The position numbers and the translations under genes are program-made. The notes under the pieces are model-generated. The model was not told the origin of the DNA. It ran no database searches and saw nothing but the letters and a program-made list of their open reading frames with translations. A stretch of 64,000 nucleotides of DNA, from the NCBI GenBank assembly GCA_020632755.1, contig JACKEY010000004.1:779501-843500 (forward strand), in the 5' to 3' direction. Within the stretch, counting starts at the first letter, position 1; each line of letters opens with the position of its first letter. This document shows positions 15,214 through 23,532 of this stretch, piece after piece. The stretch is from Alphaproteobacteria bacterium (lineage in GTDB: Bacteria > Myxococcota_A > UBA796 > UBA2385).

Positions 15214-18084
15214 ATGGCGGACGGAAGGGACGAACGAGGAAGCGAAGCGGGTGGCACCGCGGGCACGAGTCGGCGGGGTTTCCTGCAGGGCTCGCTGGTC
15301 GGCGCAGCCGGTGCGACGCTGGTGGCGGGCACCCGCAGCGGCACGGCCAAGGCCGCCGTCGGGGGCGGGAGCGACAAGGTGGCCGTCGTCTGCACGGTCA
15401 ACGGGCGCGACCAGGCCGTCACCGTGGGGGCCGACGAAGCGACGCTGGACACGGTGCGCGAGCGGCTGGGCCTGACGGGCAGCAAGCCCGTGTGCCGGGC
15501 CGGCACCTGCGGCGCCTGCACCGTGCTGGTCGACGACGTCCCGCACTGCAGCTGCCTGCTGCCGGCGGTGGCGCTCGAGGGCCGGTCGGTCACGACCATC
15601 GAGGGCATCAGCGCCAAGGGCCTGCACCCGGTGCAGCGGGCCTTCATGGCCGAAGACGCGCTGCAGTGCGGCTTCTGTACCCCGGGCTTCATCGTCGAGG
15701 CGGTCGCCTTCCACGACGCCTGGCGCGCCGCCCACGGCACCACCGAGCCCACCGACGACCAGGTCGCGGCTGCGCTGGCCGGGCACCTGTGCCGCTGCGG
15801 CGCCTACCCCCAGATCTACCGGGCCGTGCAGGCCGCCTGCCGCGGCGAGCACGACGCGCGCGACCCCATCGCACCGCGGCACGACGCCCGCGAGAAGGTC
15901 ACGGGCGCCGCCAGGTACACCGTCGACATCCGCCCCGACGATCTGCACCACGCCGCCGTGATCCGCAGTCCCCACGCCCACGCCGTGCTCGAGGCGCTCG
16001 ATCTCGCCCCGGCCGAGGGCATGGAAGGCGTGGTCGCGGTCACCCGCTTCCTGGACGACGGGGGGCGGGTGCGCTTCGCCGGCCAGGAGCTCGCCGCGGT
16101 CGCCGCCCGCACGCCCGCCATCGCCGAGGCCGCCCGCAAGGCCGTGCTCGACGCCGCCCGCTTCCGGGTCGAAGCCCATGTGCTCGACTTCGACAGCGCC
16201 CTGGCCGCGGGCGCCCCGGTGGTCTTCGCCGACGCGCGCAAGAAGGACCTGCCCAGCGCCGCCGAAGGACCCGTGCTGGGCGCCAAGATGGAGGGCAACC
16301 TGCGCGGGCCGACCAGCAGCTCCATGCTGGGCAAGCCCGGTCGGGCCGACAAGAAGCTCGAGGCCGCCCATGCCGCGGGCCGGGTGGCCCAGGGCACCTA
16401 CGAGACCCAGGTCCAGGTGCACACGGCCCTCGAGCCGCACGGCGCGGTCGCCCACTGGCACGACGCAGGGCCGGTGGAGCGCGGCGAGCTGCCCCGCCCG
16501 CAGCTCGACCTGTGGATCAGCACCCAGTCGGTCGAAGACGCGGCCCACGACGCCGCCGAGCGCTGGAAGCTCAAGGCCGACGACGTGCACGTGCACGCCG
16601 AGTACATCGGCGGTGGCTTCGGATCGAAGGCCGTGATGTCGATGGAGGCGGTGGTCGCCATCGAGCTGTCCAAGCTGTCCGGCAAGCCCGTCCGCTGCGT
16701 CCTGTCGCGCGCGGAAGAGCTGACCGTCGGCGGCAACCGACCTGCCCAGCGCCAGGACGTCGAGGTCGCCTGGACCGCCGACGGCGCCCTGGACGCGGTC
16801 CGATCCGTCGGCCACGCCAACAGCGGCGCGGCGGTCGGCATGATCACCGGCATGATCGCCCGGCTGCTCTACCCGAGCGACGACAAGCGGATGGAGGACT
16901 ACGACGTCCTGACCCACGGTCCGCCGGGCAAGGCCTTCCGCGGCCCCGGCGGCCCGCCGGCCATCTTCGCCCTCGAGCAGGTCGTCGACGACGTGGCCCG
17001 CACCCGCGGAGAAGACCCGATCGCCCTGCGCCGCCGGTGGGACGAGCACCCCGGCCGCCTGCGCCTCTACGACTGGATCGAGGGCCTGCCCGCCTGGGCG
17101 CAGCGCGAGTCCGGCGGCGAGGGCCGCTACCGCGAGGGCACCGGCCTGGCCTGCGGCTCGTGGTTCACCTTCATCGCCCGCAAGGTGCGGCTGCAGCTGG
17201 ACGCGTCGGCCGACGGCATCCTGGCCAGCACGGCAGCCCAGGACATGGGCAACGGCTCGCGCAGCCTGGTGGCCCGCAGCGTGGCCGGCGTGCTGGGCAT
17301 CCACCCCCAGGACGTGCAGCTGCGGTTCGGCCACAGCGACGACGTACACGGCATCATGTCCGCCGGCAGCCGCACCGCGGCCAGCCTGGGGCCGGCCGCC
17401 GTCGACGCCGCGGAGACCCTGGCCCAGGAGATCCGCGACGCTGCCGCCGACCAGCTGGGCTGGGCCGACGCCGAGATCGCGGCCGGTGGCCTGCGGCACG
17501 AAGGAGCGGTGGTGCCGTGGAAGGACGTCCTGTCCCGCACCGGCGCCATCTCGGTCATCGGCAAGCGGCGCAAGGACCCGGGCGGCTACTTCATCCCCTT
17601 CGCCGTCGGCGGGCTGAACATCGGCAAGGTCCTGTCGGGCGCCGTCCAGGCCACCCGGGTCGAGGTCGACACCTGGACCGGCAAGGTGCGCGTCATCGGC
17701 AGCTGGATCGGCCTGTCGGTCGGACGCATCCAGGACCCCGTGCTCGCGCGCTCCCAGGTCCAGGGCGGCGTGGTCCAGGGCATCAGCTACGCGCTGTACG
17801 AAGAGCGGCGGCTGGACCCCACCACCGGGCAGAACCTGACCCGCGGCATGGACGACTACCGCATCGCCGGCATCGGCGACATCGGGCCCATCGAGGTGCG
17901 CTTCGACGACCCCGACGGCGCCACCGGCGACTTCGCCGGCGTGCTGGGCGGCGGTGTCGGCATCGGCGAGGTCTGCACCGTGCCGACCGCGGCCAGCATC
18001 GGCAACGCCGTCCGCGCTGCCACGGGCTGGCGACCCACCCACCTGCCCATTCGCCCCGACCGCGTGCTGGAGGGCCTGTCGTGA
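15214..18084 (+). CDS. Molybdenum hydroxylase, fused 2Fe-2S and molybdopterin subunits, Tat-exported
   Basis: A 956-residue protein behind an AGGAGG Shine-Dalgarno. Residues about 19-40 are a Tat signal (SRRGFLQGSLVGAAG). Residues about 55-215 form the small subunit: plant-type 2Fe-2S motif CRAGTCGACTVLVDDVPHCSC cut short as CRAGTCGAC plus PHCSC, and the second cluster CGFCTPGF with CRCGAY. From about 215 on is the large molybdopterin subunit of the xanthine/aldehyde dehydrogenase family (EYIGGGFGSK, AFRGPGG, QDMGNGS), with the catalytic Glu919 in GIGE. Usually these are separate genes (PaoA and PaoC types); here they are fused. It acts in the periplasm on an aldehyde or aromatic substrate that cannot be named. 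GTGA overlap with the FAD subunit. Confidence 0.92.
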   Translation: MADGRDERGSEAGGTAGTSRRGFLQGSLVGAAGATLVAGTRSGTAKAAVGGGSDKVAVVCTVNGRDQAVTVGADEATLDTVRERLGLTGSKPVCRAGTCGACTVLVDDVPHCSCLLPAVALEGRSVTTIEGISAKGLHPVQRAFMAEDALQCGFCTPGFIVEAVAFHDAWRAAHGTTEPTDDQVAAALAGHLCRCGAYPQIYRAVQAACRGEHDARDPIAPRHDAREKVTGAARYTVDIRPDDLHHAAVIRSPHAHAVLEALDLAPAEGMEGVVAVTRFLDDGGRVRFAGQELAAVAARTPAIAEAARKAVLDAARFRVEAHVLDFDSALAAGAPVVFADARKKDLPSAAEGPVLGAKMEGNLRGPTSSSMLGKPGRADKKLEAAHAAGRVAQGTYETQVQVHTALEPHGAVAHWHDAGPVERGELPRPQLDLWISTQSVEDAAHDAAERWKLKADDVHVHAEYIGGGFGSKAVMSMEAVVAIELSKLSGKPVRCVLSRAEELTVGGNRPAQRQDVEVAWTADGALDAVRSVGHANSGAAVGMITGMIARLLYPSDDKRMEDYDVLTHGPPGKAFRGPGGPPAIFALEQVVDDVARTRGEDPIALRRRWDEHPGRLRLYDWIEGLPAWAQRESGGEGRYREGTGLACGSWFTFIARKVRLQLDASADGILASTAAQDMGNGSRSLVARSVAGVLGIHPQDVQLRFGHSDDVHGIMSAGSRTAASLGPAAVDAAETLAQEIRDAAADQLGWADAEIAAGGLRHEGAVVPWKDVLSRTGAISVIGKRRKDPGGYFIPFAVGGLNIGKVLSGAVQATRVEVDTWTGKVRVIGSWIGLSVGRIQDPVLARSQVQGGVVQGISYALYEERRLDPTTGQNLTRGMDDYRIAGIGDIGPIEVRFDDPDGATGDFAGVLGGGVGIGEVCTVPTAASIGNAVRAATGWRPTHLPIRPDRVLEGLS

Positions 18085-19100
18085 TCCACTTCCCCAAGAC
18101 CCTCGACGAAGCAGCCGGCCTGTCCGGAAGCGTCCGGGCCGGCGGCACGGACCTCCAGGAGCGGCGCCACCTCGGCCTGGACACCGCCAGCCTGGTCGAG
18201 CTGCGCGATGTGCCGGGCATGGACGGCATCGAGCTGGACGAGACCCACCTGCACGTCGGCGCGGGCTTCACCGTGCACGGCCTGTCGGCCGACCAGCGCG
18301 TCATCGACGGCTTTCCCGGCCTGGCGGCCGCCGCGGGCGGCCTGGCGACCCCGCAGATCCGCCACCGGGCCACGGTCGGCGGCTGCATCCTGCAGGAGGT
18401 CCGCTGCTGGTACTACCGGCACCCGGACCTGGTCTGCCTCAAGAAGGGCGGCGCCACCTGTCTGGCCCGACAGGGTGACCATCACTTCCACAGCTGCTTC
18501 CAGCTGGGACCCTGCGTCGCCCCGCACCCCAGCACCCTGGCGCTGGCGTTGCTGGCCTACGACGCCCAGTGCGAGCTCGACGACGGCACGCTGCTGGACA
18601 TGCCGACCCTGCTCGGGGACGGCACCGATCCCCGGCGCACCCACGCCCTGCCGTCCGGCCGCCTGCTCAAGGCCGTGCACGTGCCGCTGGGCGAGGTGGG
18701 CGAGCGGGCCGCCTACGGCCGCGCCATCTCCCGCGCCCGGGCCGAGTGGCCCCTGGTGGAGGTCATCGCCCGCCTGTGGGTCGACGAGCGCAAGGGCACC
18801 GTCACCGCCGCCCGCGTCGCCATGGGCGGCGTCGCCAACCGACCCCTCGACCTGCCCGCCGTCGCCGAGGCGCTGGTCGGCCAGGAACCCACCGACGAGG
18901 TCCTGGCCGCCGCCGCCGCCAAGGCCGCCGACGGCGCCGAGCCCCTGCCCGGCACCGCCTACAAGGTCGGCCTCATCCCCGGCGCCGTCCGGGACATCCT
19001 CACCCGGGCCCGCGACGCCAACCTCGACCAGCAGCCCGCCGACGACGGCAGCGGCGCCGCGACGCCGCATGGGCTGCCGAGGCCACCGGGCGGTGGCTGA
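18081..19100 (+). CDS. Molybdenum hydroxylase FAD-binding subunit with 4Fe-4S site
   Basis: A 339-residue protein starting at GTG 18081, overlapping the large subunit stop. FAD-binding motifs are VRAGGTDLQERR near the N-terminus and GLATPQIRHRATVGGCI at about 90-106. After this come Cys residues in RCWYYRHPDLVC, GATCLAR and LGPCVAPHPS, matching the extra 4Fe-4S cluster of PaoB/HbaD-type medium subunits. No signal peptide, so it would be carried out with its Tat-bearing partner as PaoB is. No XdhC/PaoD-type maturation factor is present in the window. Confidence 0.9.
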   Translation: MIHFPKTLDEAAGLSGSVRAGGTDLQERRHLGLDTASLVELRDVPGMDGIELDETHLHVGAGFTVHGLSADQRVIDGFPGLAAAAGGLATPQIRHRATVGGCILQEVRCWYYRHPDLVCLKKGGATCLARQGDHHFHSCFQLGPCVAPHPSTLALALLAYDAQCELDDGTLLDMPTLLGDGTDPRRTHALPSGRLLKAVHVPLGEVGERAAYGRAISRARAEWPLVEVIARLWVDERKGTVTAARVAMGGVANRPLDLPAVAEALVGQEPTDEVLAAAAAKAADGAEPLPGTAYKVGLIPGAVRDILTRARDANLDQQPADDGSGAATPHGLPRPPGGG

Positions 19101-19121
19101 GCGCTGCGCCGGTGGCGGTCG

Positions 19122-19149
19122 GGGCTTCGGGCTCCGGGCTCCGGGCTGC
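19122..19149. repeat. Left heptad repeat array GGGCTNC x4
   Basis: Four tandem 7-nt units: GGGCTTC, GGGCTCC, GGGCTCC, GGGCTGC. It lies 25 nt before the four-helix-bundle gene and is the inverted counterpart of the heptads at 19551-19585. Confidence 0.7.
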
Positions 19150-19174
19150 AGCAGTCCGCGGGTGGAGGCGTCCA

Positions 19175-19555
19175 GTGGCGCGTGACCACCGCAAGCTCAG
19201 GGTCTTTGCGATGGCGGACGACCTGGTGCCGCGGGTCTACGCATCGACGGCAGCCTTCCCGGTGGAGGAGCGCTTCGGGCTGCAGTCGCAGCTGCGGCGG
19301 GCCGCGGTCTCCGTGCCGGTGAACATCGTCGAGGGCTGCGCCCGCACGACGACCAGGTCCTACCGGCACTTCCTCACGATCTCGCTCGGCTCCGCCTCAG
19401 AGGTCCGCTACCTGCTCTCCCTCAGCCACCGGCTGGGCTTCCTCCCCCAGGCCGAGCTGCACGCCCTCGAGCCCGCCCTCGATGACCTCATCCGCGCGCT
19501 GCAGCGGCTCATCGATGCACTGGGACCGGACCCGGCGCAGCCTGCCCCGTCCTGA
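19175..19555 (+). CDS. Four-helix-bundle protein (S23/IVP family)
   Basis: A 126-residue protein from GTG 19175, with GGAGG 6 nt upstream. The sequence (ARDHRKLRVFAMADDLVPRVY, cut to ARDHRKLRVF then DLVPRVY; FPVEERFGLQSQLRRAAVSV; NIVEGCAR; SASEVRYLLSLSHRLGF) is typical of the 23S rRNA intervening-sequence/four-helix-bundle family, related in fold to bAvd of retroelements. It is a basic small helical protein thought to bind nucleic acid. No rRNA or reverse transcriptase is nearby. The gene is bracketed by inverted heptad repeats, and its stop codon lies inside the right-hand array. Confidence 0.88.
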   Translation: MARDHRKLRVFAMADDLVPRVYASTAAFPVEERFGLQSQLRRAAVSVPVNIVEGCARTTTRSYRHFLTISLGSASEVRYLLSLSHRLGFLPQAELHALEPALDDLIRALQRLIDALGPDPAQPAPS

Positions 19556-19585
19556 AGCCCGCAGCCTGAAGCCTGCAGCCCGACC
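19551..19585. repeat. Right heptad repeat array CCYGMAG x5
   Basis: Five tandem 7-nt units: CCTGAAG, CCCGCAG, CCTGAAG, CCTGCAG and a degenerate CCCGACC. They are complementary in sense to the GGGCTNC units at 19122-19149, so RNA across the gene could fold into a long imperfect stem with the ORF in the loop. Confidence 0.7.
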
Positions 19586-19636
19586 CACCTCTCCAGTCCC
19601 TGCACCCCGACGCTCCCTTCACCTCCGAGTCTGCCG

Positions 19637-19879
19637 ATGCCCCAGACCCCCATCCTCTGCAACAGCCTCCGCTGGAAGGCCTTCTACGGCAACTCCTGGC
19701 GCACCCGCGAAGAGCTCGCGGCAGCGCTGACGCTGTCGGACTGTCCGTTCTCGTGCCTGAAGACCTGCCAGTCCTGGGGGCCCGACGGCGAGCTGGTCGC
19801 ACCCGGGCACTGCAGCCCGGACCGGGGCTGCTTCGAGGTGTCGGACAAGGACCCGAGCGTGGGGCCGGCGGTCAGCTAG
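19637..19879 (+). CDS. Small Cys-rich hypothetical protein, 80 aa
   Basis: Starts MPQTPILCNSLRWKAFYGNS and contains six Cys, including CPFSCLKTC and HCSPDRGCF, which could bind a metal or form disulfides; there is no signal peptide. Codon use agrees with the neighbours. It ends one base before the stop of the convergent TetR gene. No clear Shine-Dalgarno is seen. Unknown function. Confidence 0.55.
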   Translation: MPQTPILCNSLRWKAFYGNSWRTREELAAALTLSDCPFSCLKTCQSWGPDGELVAPGHCSPDRGCFEVSDKDPSVGPAVS

Positions 19880-20530
19880 TCAGCGCCAGCCGCGCAGCAG
19901 GGCCGCGATGGTGGCCGGCAGCTCGGTGACCAGATCCAGCTCGAGCTGCGCGACGCCGTGCTCGGCCAGCACCTTGGCCACGGCGGGCGTCGGCCGGGCC
20001 GCGAGCTGCATGCCCACCGTCAGGGCGTGCAGCCGCATCAGCAGGCGCATGCCGTCGCCGGGACCCAGCTGGGGGAAGCGCTCTTCGAGCAGGCGGGCGG
20101 TGCCGGCCACCATGCCGGTCAGCTGCAGCTTGAAGTCGACGATGACGTCGGGCGCCAGGTTCTGTTCGAGGACCGGGTGCAGCAGACCGAGCAGCCGCAG
20201 CAGGCGGGTGCGGTGCAGCAGGGTGTCCGACATGGCCGCGGCGGCGTCTTCGGGGGCCGGTGCGGCGCCCAGCGCGACGATGGCGGCGTCGAGCTCGGAC
20301 AGCCAGTCCTGCATCTCGTCCAGGACGACCGCCAGGAAGATCTCTTCCTTGGTGCGGAAGTACAGGTAGAGCGTGCCCTTGGCGAGCCCGGCGCTGCGGG
20401 CCAGGGCCGACATGGTCAGGTCGTGCAGGCAGCCACCCCGGGCGTCGAACAGGCGGGTCGCGCTGGACAGGATCTCCGCCCGGCGGGCGGCCTTGTCTTC
20501 GGGCGCGCGGGCGCGGCGCTGTCGAGCCAT
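19880..20530 (-). CDS. TetR-family transcriptional regulator
   Basis: A 216-residue protein starting at ATG 20530 (GGAGCCCCC before it). Residues about 10-60 are the TetR DNA-binding domain (RAEILSSATRLFDARG; MSALARSAGLAKGTLYLYF; RTKEEIFLAVV). The rest is an all-helical ligand domain. Its own promoter is visible upstream. The neighbours do not point to a clear target; dyads in the promoters of the molybdenum hydroxylase and the FAAL operon are possible sites but nothing links them to this protein. Confidence 0.9.
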   Translation of the reverse strand: MARQRRARAPEDKAARRAEILSSATRLFDARGGCLHDLTMSALARSAGLAKGTLYLYFRTKEEIFLAVVLDEMQDWLSELDAAIVALGAAPAPEDAAAAMSDTLLHRTRLLRLLGLLHPVLEQNLAPDVIVDFKLQLTGMVAGTARLLEERFPQLGPGDGMRLLMRLHALTVGMQLAARPTPAVAKVLAEHGVAQLELDLVTELPATIAALLRGWR

Positions 20531-20564
20531 GGGGGCTCCGGTCGAGGGGGAGGGCGGACCCGGC

Positions 20565-20593
20565 GTCATAGGCTGCGGGCCGGCGCCTCGCAA
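20565..20593 (-). promoter_or_regulatory. Promoter TTGCGA-N17-TATGAC for TetR gene
   Basis: Read on the minus strand, -35 TTGCGA is at 20593-20588 and -10 TATGAC at 20570-20565, with a 17-nt spacer. It lies directly after the stop of the upstream lipoprotein gene, so the TetR gene can be transcribed on its own. Confidence 0.5.
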
Positions 20594-21334
20594 TCAGCCG
20601 GCGGGGGGCAGGTCCCGGAAGGACGTCGTGATGGTCAGGGTGCCCAGGTTCTGGTCGCCGTTGTCGCAGTCGTCGGGGTCGGCGATGACGCTGTCCGAGC
20701 CGGACAGGGTCCACCGGCCCTCGGCCCGGGTCATGGTGTCGAGGTAGTACCAGGTGCCGCTGGTCGGGTCCTGGCTGTACAGCTCGCGCTCGGTCTCGCT
20801 GAGGAAGACGAAGGCGAACAGGGCCTCGGTCGCCGGCGTGGTCTCGAGCATCTCGCTGCAGCTGTCGACGGCGTAGCTGAGGGTGCCGAAGTAGGTCCGG
20901 TCGCACTCGGGGCAGGCCCGGGCGTCCTGGATCCAGCGCAGGTTGGACGATGCGTCCGTCTGGCAGTCGTCGACGTCGACGTCGAACTCGATGCCGAAGG
21001 CCTCGCACTCGATGGTGTTGCCACGGAAGTCGATCTGGCCGCGGTACTCGATGCCTTCGGGCAGGTTGCAGTTCCAGGCCGAGGCGCAGTCGGCGTCCAG
21101 GCAGTCCGCCGAGCCGTCGCTGTCTTCGTCCAGGCCGTCGTCGCAGTCCTGCTCGGTCGTCGGCCCGCCGCCACCGTCGTCGGAGCCCCCGTCGCCGCCG
21201 CTGTCGTCGGCGCCGTTGTCCTGGGGGCCCGGCGGGTTCTTGTCCTTGCCGCCGTAGGTGTCGCCGGTGCAGCCGGCGAGCAGGGCGGCGGCCAGCACGA
21301 GCAGGCCGGACCGGGGGGGGATGAGCAGTCGCAT
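20594..21334 (-). CDS. Lipoprotein with Cys-rich MopE-like start, 246 aa
   Basis: Starts MRLLIPPRSGLLVLAAALLAGC with lipobox LAGC, preceded by GGAGGA. After an Asp/Gly linker there is one MopE-type metal-binding segment (DCDDGLDEDSDGSADCLDAD), then a domain with paired Cys (CEAFGIEFDVDVDDC; CPECDRTYFG) and no recognised family. It is probably exposed at the outer membrane. Tyr/Trp-rich C-terminal part suggests beta structure. Confidence 0.82.
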   Translation of the reverse strand: MRLLIPPRSGLLVLAAALLAGCTGDTYGGKDKNPPGPQDNGADDSGGDGGSDDGGGGPTTEQDCDDGLDEDSDGSADCLDADCASAWNCNLPEGIEYRGQIDFRGNTIECEAFGIEFDVDVDDCQTDASSNLRWIQDARACPECDRTYFGTLSYAVDSCSEMLETTPATEALFAFVFLSETERELYSQDPTSGTWYYLDTMTRAEGRWTLSGSDSVIADPDDCDNGDQNLGTLTITTSFRDLPPAG

Positions 21335-21395
21335 GCGTGTCCTCCGAGGCCACGCAGCGTACACCAGCCGCGCGGCGCCCGGGCGGCCCTGCGAC

Positions 21396-21710
21396 TCAGC
21401 GCCCGACGCTGCCGATCAGCGGGTAGGGGTCGTCCCACTCGCCCTTGTTGGCCTTCATCGCCGCCAGGATGCTCAGGATCATGAGCAGCAGCCCGATGCC
21501 GCAGGTCGCGCCGCCGATGATGTAGGCGATGAGCTGGAACACGGTGGCCTGGAGCGCGTGGTAGGCCACGAAGCGGCTGCCGTCCTTCTTGATGAAGTAC
21601 ACGATGAGCGGCCCGATGATCGGCGCGATGAAGGCCAGCAGGTGGGCGGCCAGGGCGAAGGTGCGGTCTTCCGGCGTCGTCTCGCCGCCCCAGGTCAGGT
21701 CGGTGCTCAC
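21396..21710 (-). CDS. DUF4870-type small membrane protein
   Basis: A 104-residue protein with GTG start at 21710. It has three to four hydrophobic segments (FALAAHLLAFIAPIIGPLIVYFI; ATVFQLIAYIIGGATCGIGLLLMIL) and the FVAYHALQA motif typical of DUF4870. Function unknown; such proteins are common in Gram-negative and Gram-positive bacteria. A TAGCAT hexamer upstream is a possible -10. Confidence 0.85.
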   Translation of the reverse strand: MSTDLTWGGETTPEDRTFALAAHLLAFIAPIIGPLIVYFIKKDGSRFVAYHALQATVFQLIAYIIGGATCGIGLLLMILSILAAMKANKGEWDDPYPLIGSVGR

Positions 21711-21756
21711 AGGGCCACTCCGGGTCGAAGGCTCGCCGCGATGCTAACCGAAGGGC

Positions 21757-23097
21757 GTGCGTCTCCTGCTGCCCCTCATGCCCCTGCTGGCCGCCTGTGC
21801 GCGGGAAGACGCCCCGCGCAACGTGCTGCTGGTCGTGGCCGACGACCTGGGCGTCGAGTCGGCGGACTGCATGCCCGATCGCGGCGTGGAGCGCGCGCCA
21901 CAGCCGACCCTCGCGGCGCTCTGCGACCGCGGCGTCGCCTTCCACCAGGCCTGGGCCAGCCCGGTGTGCTCGCCCACCCGCGCCCAGCTGATGACCGGCC
22001 AGGCCGCGTGGCGGACCGGGGTCGGCGAGACCGTGACCGAGCTGTCTCCCGCGCTGCCGCAGTCCACCTTGTCGCTGCCCGAGGTGTTGGGCACCGCGGC
22101 CCGGCCCGTCGATCGCGCCCTGGTGGGCAAGTGGCACCTGGATCTCGGCGCGCGCTCGCCCAACGAGCACGGCTGGCCCTGGTTCCAGGGCTGGATCGAG
22201 GGGCGGCTCGCGGACTACTACGACAACGAGCTGGTCGAGAACGGCGTCGCCCGCCAGAGCACGGTCTACGCGACCACGGCCACCGTCGACGGTGCCCTGC
22301 AGTGGCTCGAGACCGCGGAAGAGCCCTTCGTGCTGCAGGTCAGCTTTTACGCCCCCCACACCCCGCTGCAGGCGCCGCCGCCGGACCTGCACAGCCAGGG
22401 CGCGCTGCCGGGGGACGAAGCCGACATCGAGGCACGGCCCGACGTGTACTTCCGCGCCATGGTCGAGGCGATGGACACCGAGCTCGGTCGCCTGCTGGAC
22501 GGCATGGACCCCGACGTGCGCGATCGGACCGTGGTGGTCTGGCTGGGCGACAACGGCACCGAGCCCGAGCTCAACGGCGGCGCCTGGCCCGAAGCCCGCG
22601 GCAAGGGCAGCCTGTTCGAGGCCGGCGTGCACGTGCCGATGGTCGTCGCCGCGGCCGGGGACCTGCCGCTGGTCGGCTCGCCGGGACGCAGCAGCGACGC
22701 GCTGGTGTCGGCCGTCGACGTCTTCCCGACGGTGCTCGACCTCGTCGACCCCAGCTGGCGGGCCCGCGTGCCCGTCGACCACCCCCTCGACGGCGACAGC
22801 CTCCTCCCCCTCCTCCAGGACCCCTCCGTCGACGCGCACCACGAGCTGCTCCTGGCCGAGAAGTTCGGTCCCCGCTCCTCCCCGGTGAACACCGGCCGCA
22901 CCGTGCGCGACGCCCGCTACCACCTGATCCGCAGGGCCGCAGGCTTCGACCAGCTGTTCGATCTGGCCCTCGACCCCCGGGAAGAGCGCGATCTGATGCT
23001 CGAAGACAGCCTGGACGACGGCGCGGCCGACGCGCGGGACCGCCTGTCGGCCGCCCTCGACGCCCTGCCGCCGCTGCCGGAGCCCGAGACCGAGTGA
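21757..23097 (+). CDS. Sulfatase lipoprotein (formylglycine type)
   Basis: A 446-residue protein starting at GTG 21757 with the lipobox LAAC at residues 10-13. It belongs to the alkaline phosphatase/type I sulfatase superfamily: metal-binding VVADDLG near the N-terminus, the formylglycine motif CSPTRAQ with Cys71, VGKWHLDLG, and WLGDNGTE for the second metal site. Cys71 would need a formylglycine-generating enzyme or anaerobic maturase, not present here. It hydrolyses an unknown sulfate ester outside the cytoplasm. Confidence 0.9.
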   Translation: MRLLLPLMPLLAACAREDAPRNVLLVVADDLGVESADCMPDRGVERAPQPTLAALCDRGVAFHQAWASPVCSPTRAQLMTGQAAWRTGVGETVTELSPALPQSTLSLPEVLGTAARPVDRALVGKWHLDLGARSPNEHGWPWFQGWIEGRLADYYDNELVENGVARQSTVYATTATVDGALQWLETAEEPFVLQVSFYAPHTPLQAPPPDLHSQGALPGDEADIEARPDVYFRAMVEAMDTELGRLLDGMDPDVRDRTVVVWLGDNGTEPELNGGAWPEARGKGSLFEAGVHVPMVVAAAGDLPLVGSPGRSSDALVSAVDVFPTVLDLVDPSWRARVPVDHPLDGDSLLPLLQDPSVDAHHELLLAEKFGPRSSPVNTGRTVRDARYHLIRRAAGFDQLFDLALDPREERDLMLEDSLDDGAADARDRLSAALDALPPLPEPETE

Positions 23098-23106
23098 CCG
23101 GACCGC

Positions 23107-23457
23107 TCAGCGGCCGTACTTGCCGAGCAGCGCGGTGTCGTGCCAGTCCTGGACCTCGAAGGTCGACAGCTTGGTGAATGCGATGATCTGCAGCACCAGG
23201 CTGACGATGTTCATGCAGAGCAGGCTGTTCACGATGCCGATGATCGACGTGACCTTGGCCCCGCGGTTCGGGTTGCCGCTGGCCACGCCGATGCCCACGA
23301 CCAGCTCGGCGATGGCCACGCCCAGCGGGATGAACCAGAAGGCGCCGACGCAGAACCAGATGAGGAACAGGATCCAGGCCGCCGACGCCAGGATGTTGAG
23401 GATGCCGCTGATGAGCATCAGCGTGCCGGCGGTCTTGTACTCGGGAGGCGCGTTCAT
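23107..23457 (-). CDS. Small membrane protein, 116 aa
   Basis: Starts at ATG 23457 (MNAPPEYKTAGTLM). Three hydrophobic segments (LMLISGILNILASAAWILFLIWFCVGAF cut as LISGILNILASAAWILF and FWFIPLGVAIAELVVGIGV; IIGIVNSLLCMNIVSLVLQII) resemble DUF4064-type proteins. No Shine-Dalgarno is obvious. Convergent with the sulfatase, 9 nt apart. Function unknown. Confidence 0.75.
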   Translation of the reverse strand: MNAPPEYKTAGTLMLISGILNILASAAWILFLIWFCVGAFWFIPLGVAIAELVVGIGVASGNPNRGAKVTSIIGIVNSLLCMNIVSLVLQIIAFTKLSTFEVQDWHDTALLGKYGR

Positions 23458-23532
23458 GGCGGGGCAGGATCCGGGGAGGGATGGGCGTGTGCCTATACTG
23501 CCCCAGGCGACCAACATTTCCGCGAGGCGACC

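Noticed and set aside
13750..18042. Long open frame on the - strand antisense to the molybdenum hydroxylase
   Set aside because: Mirror of the real gene's codon bias; no motifs, and the + strand frame has complete cofactor motifs.
19175..19555. Accessory protein of a diversity-generating retroelement (bAvd)
   Set aside because: No reverse transcriptase, template repeat or variable repeat was found nearby; the sequence fits the S23/IVP family better.
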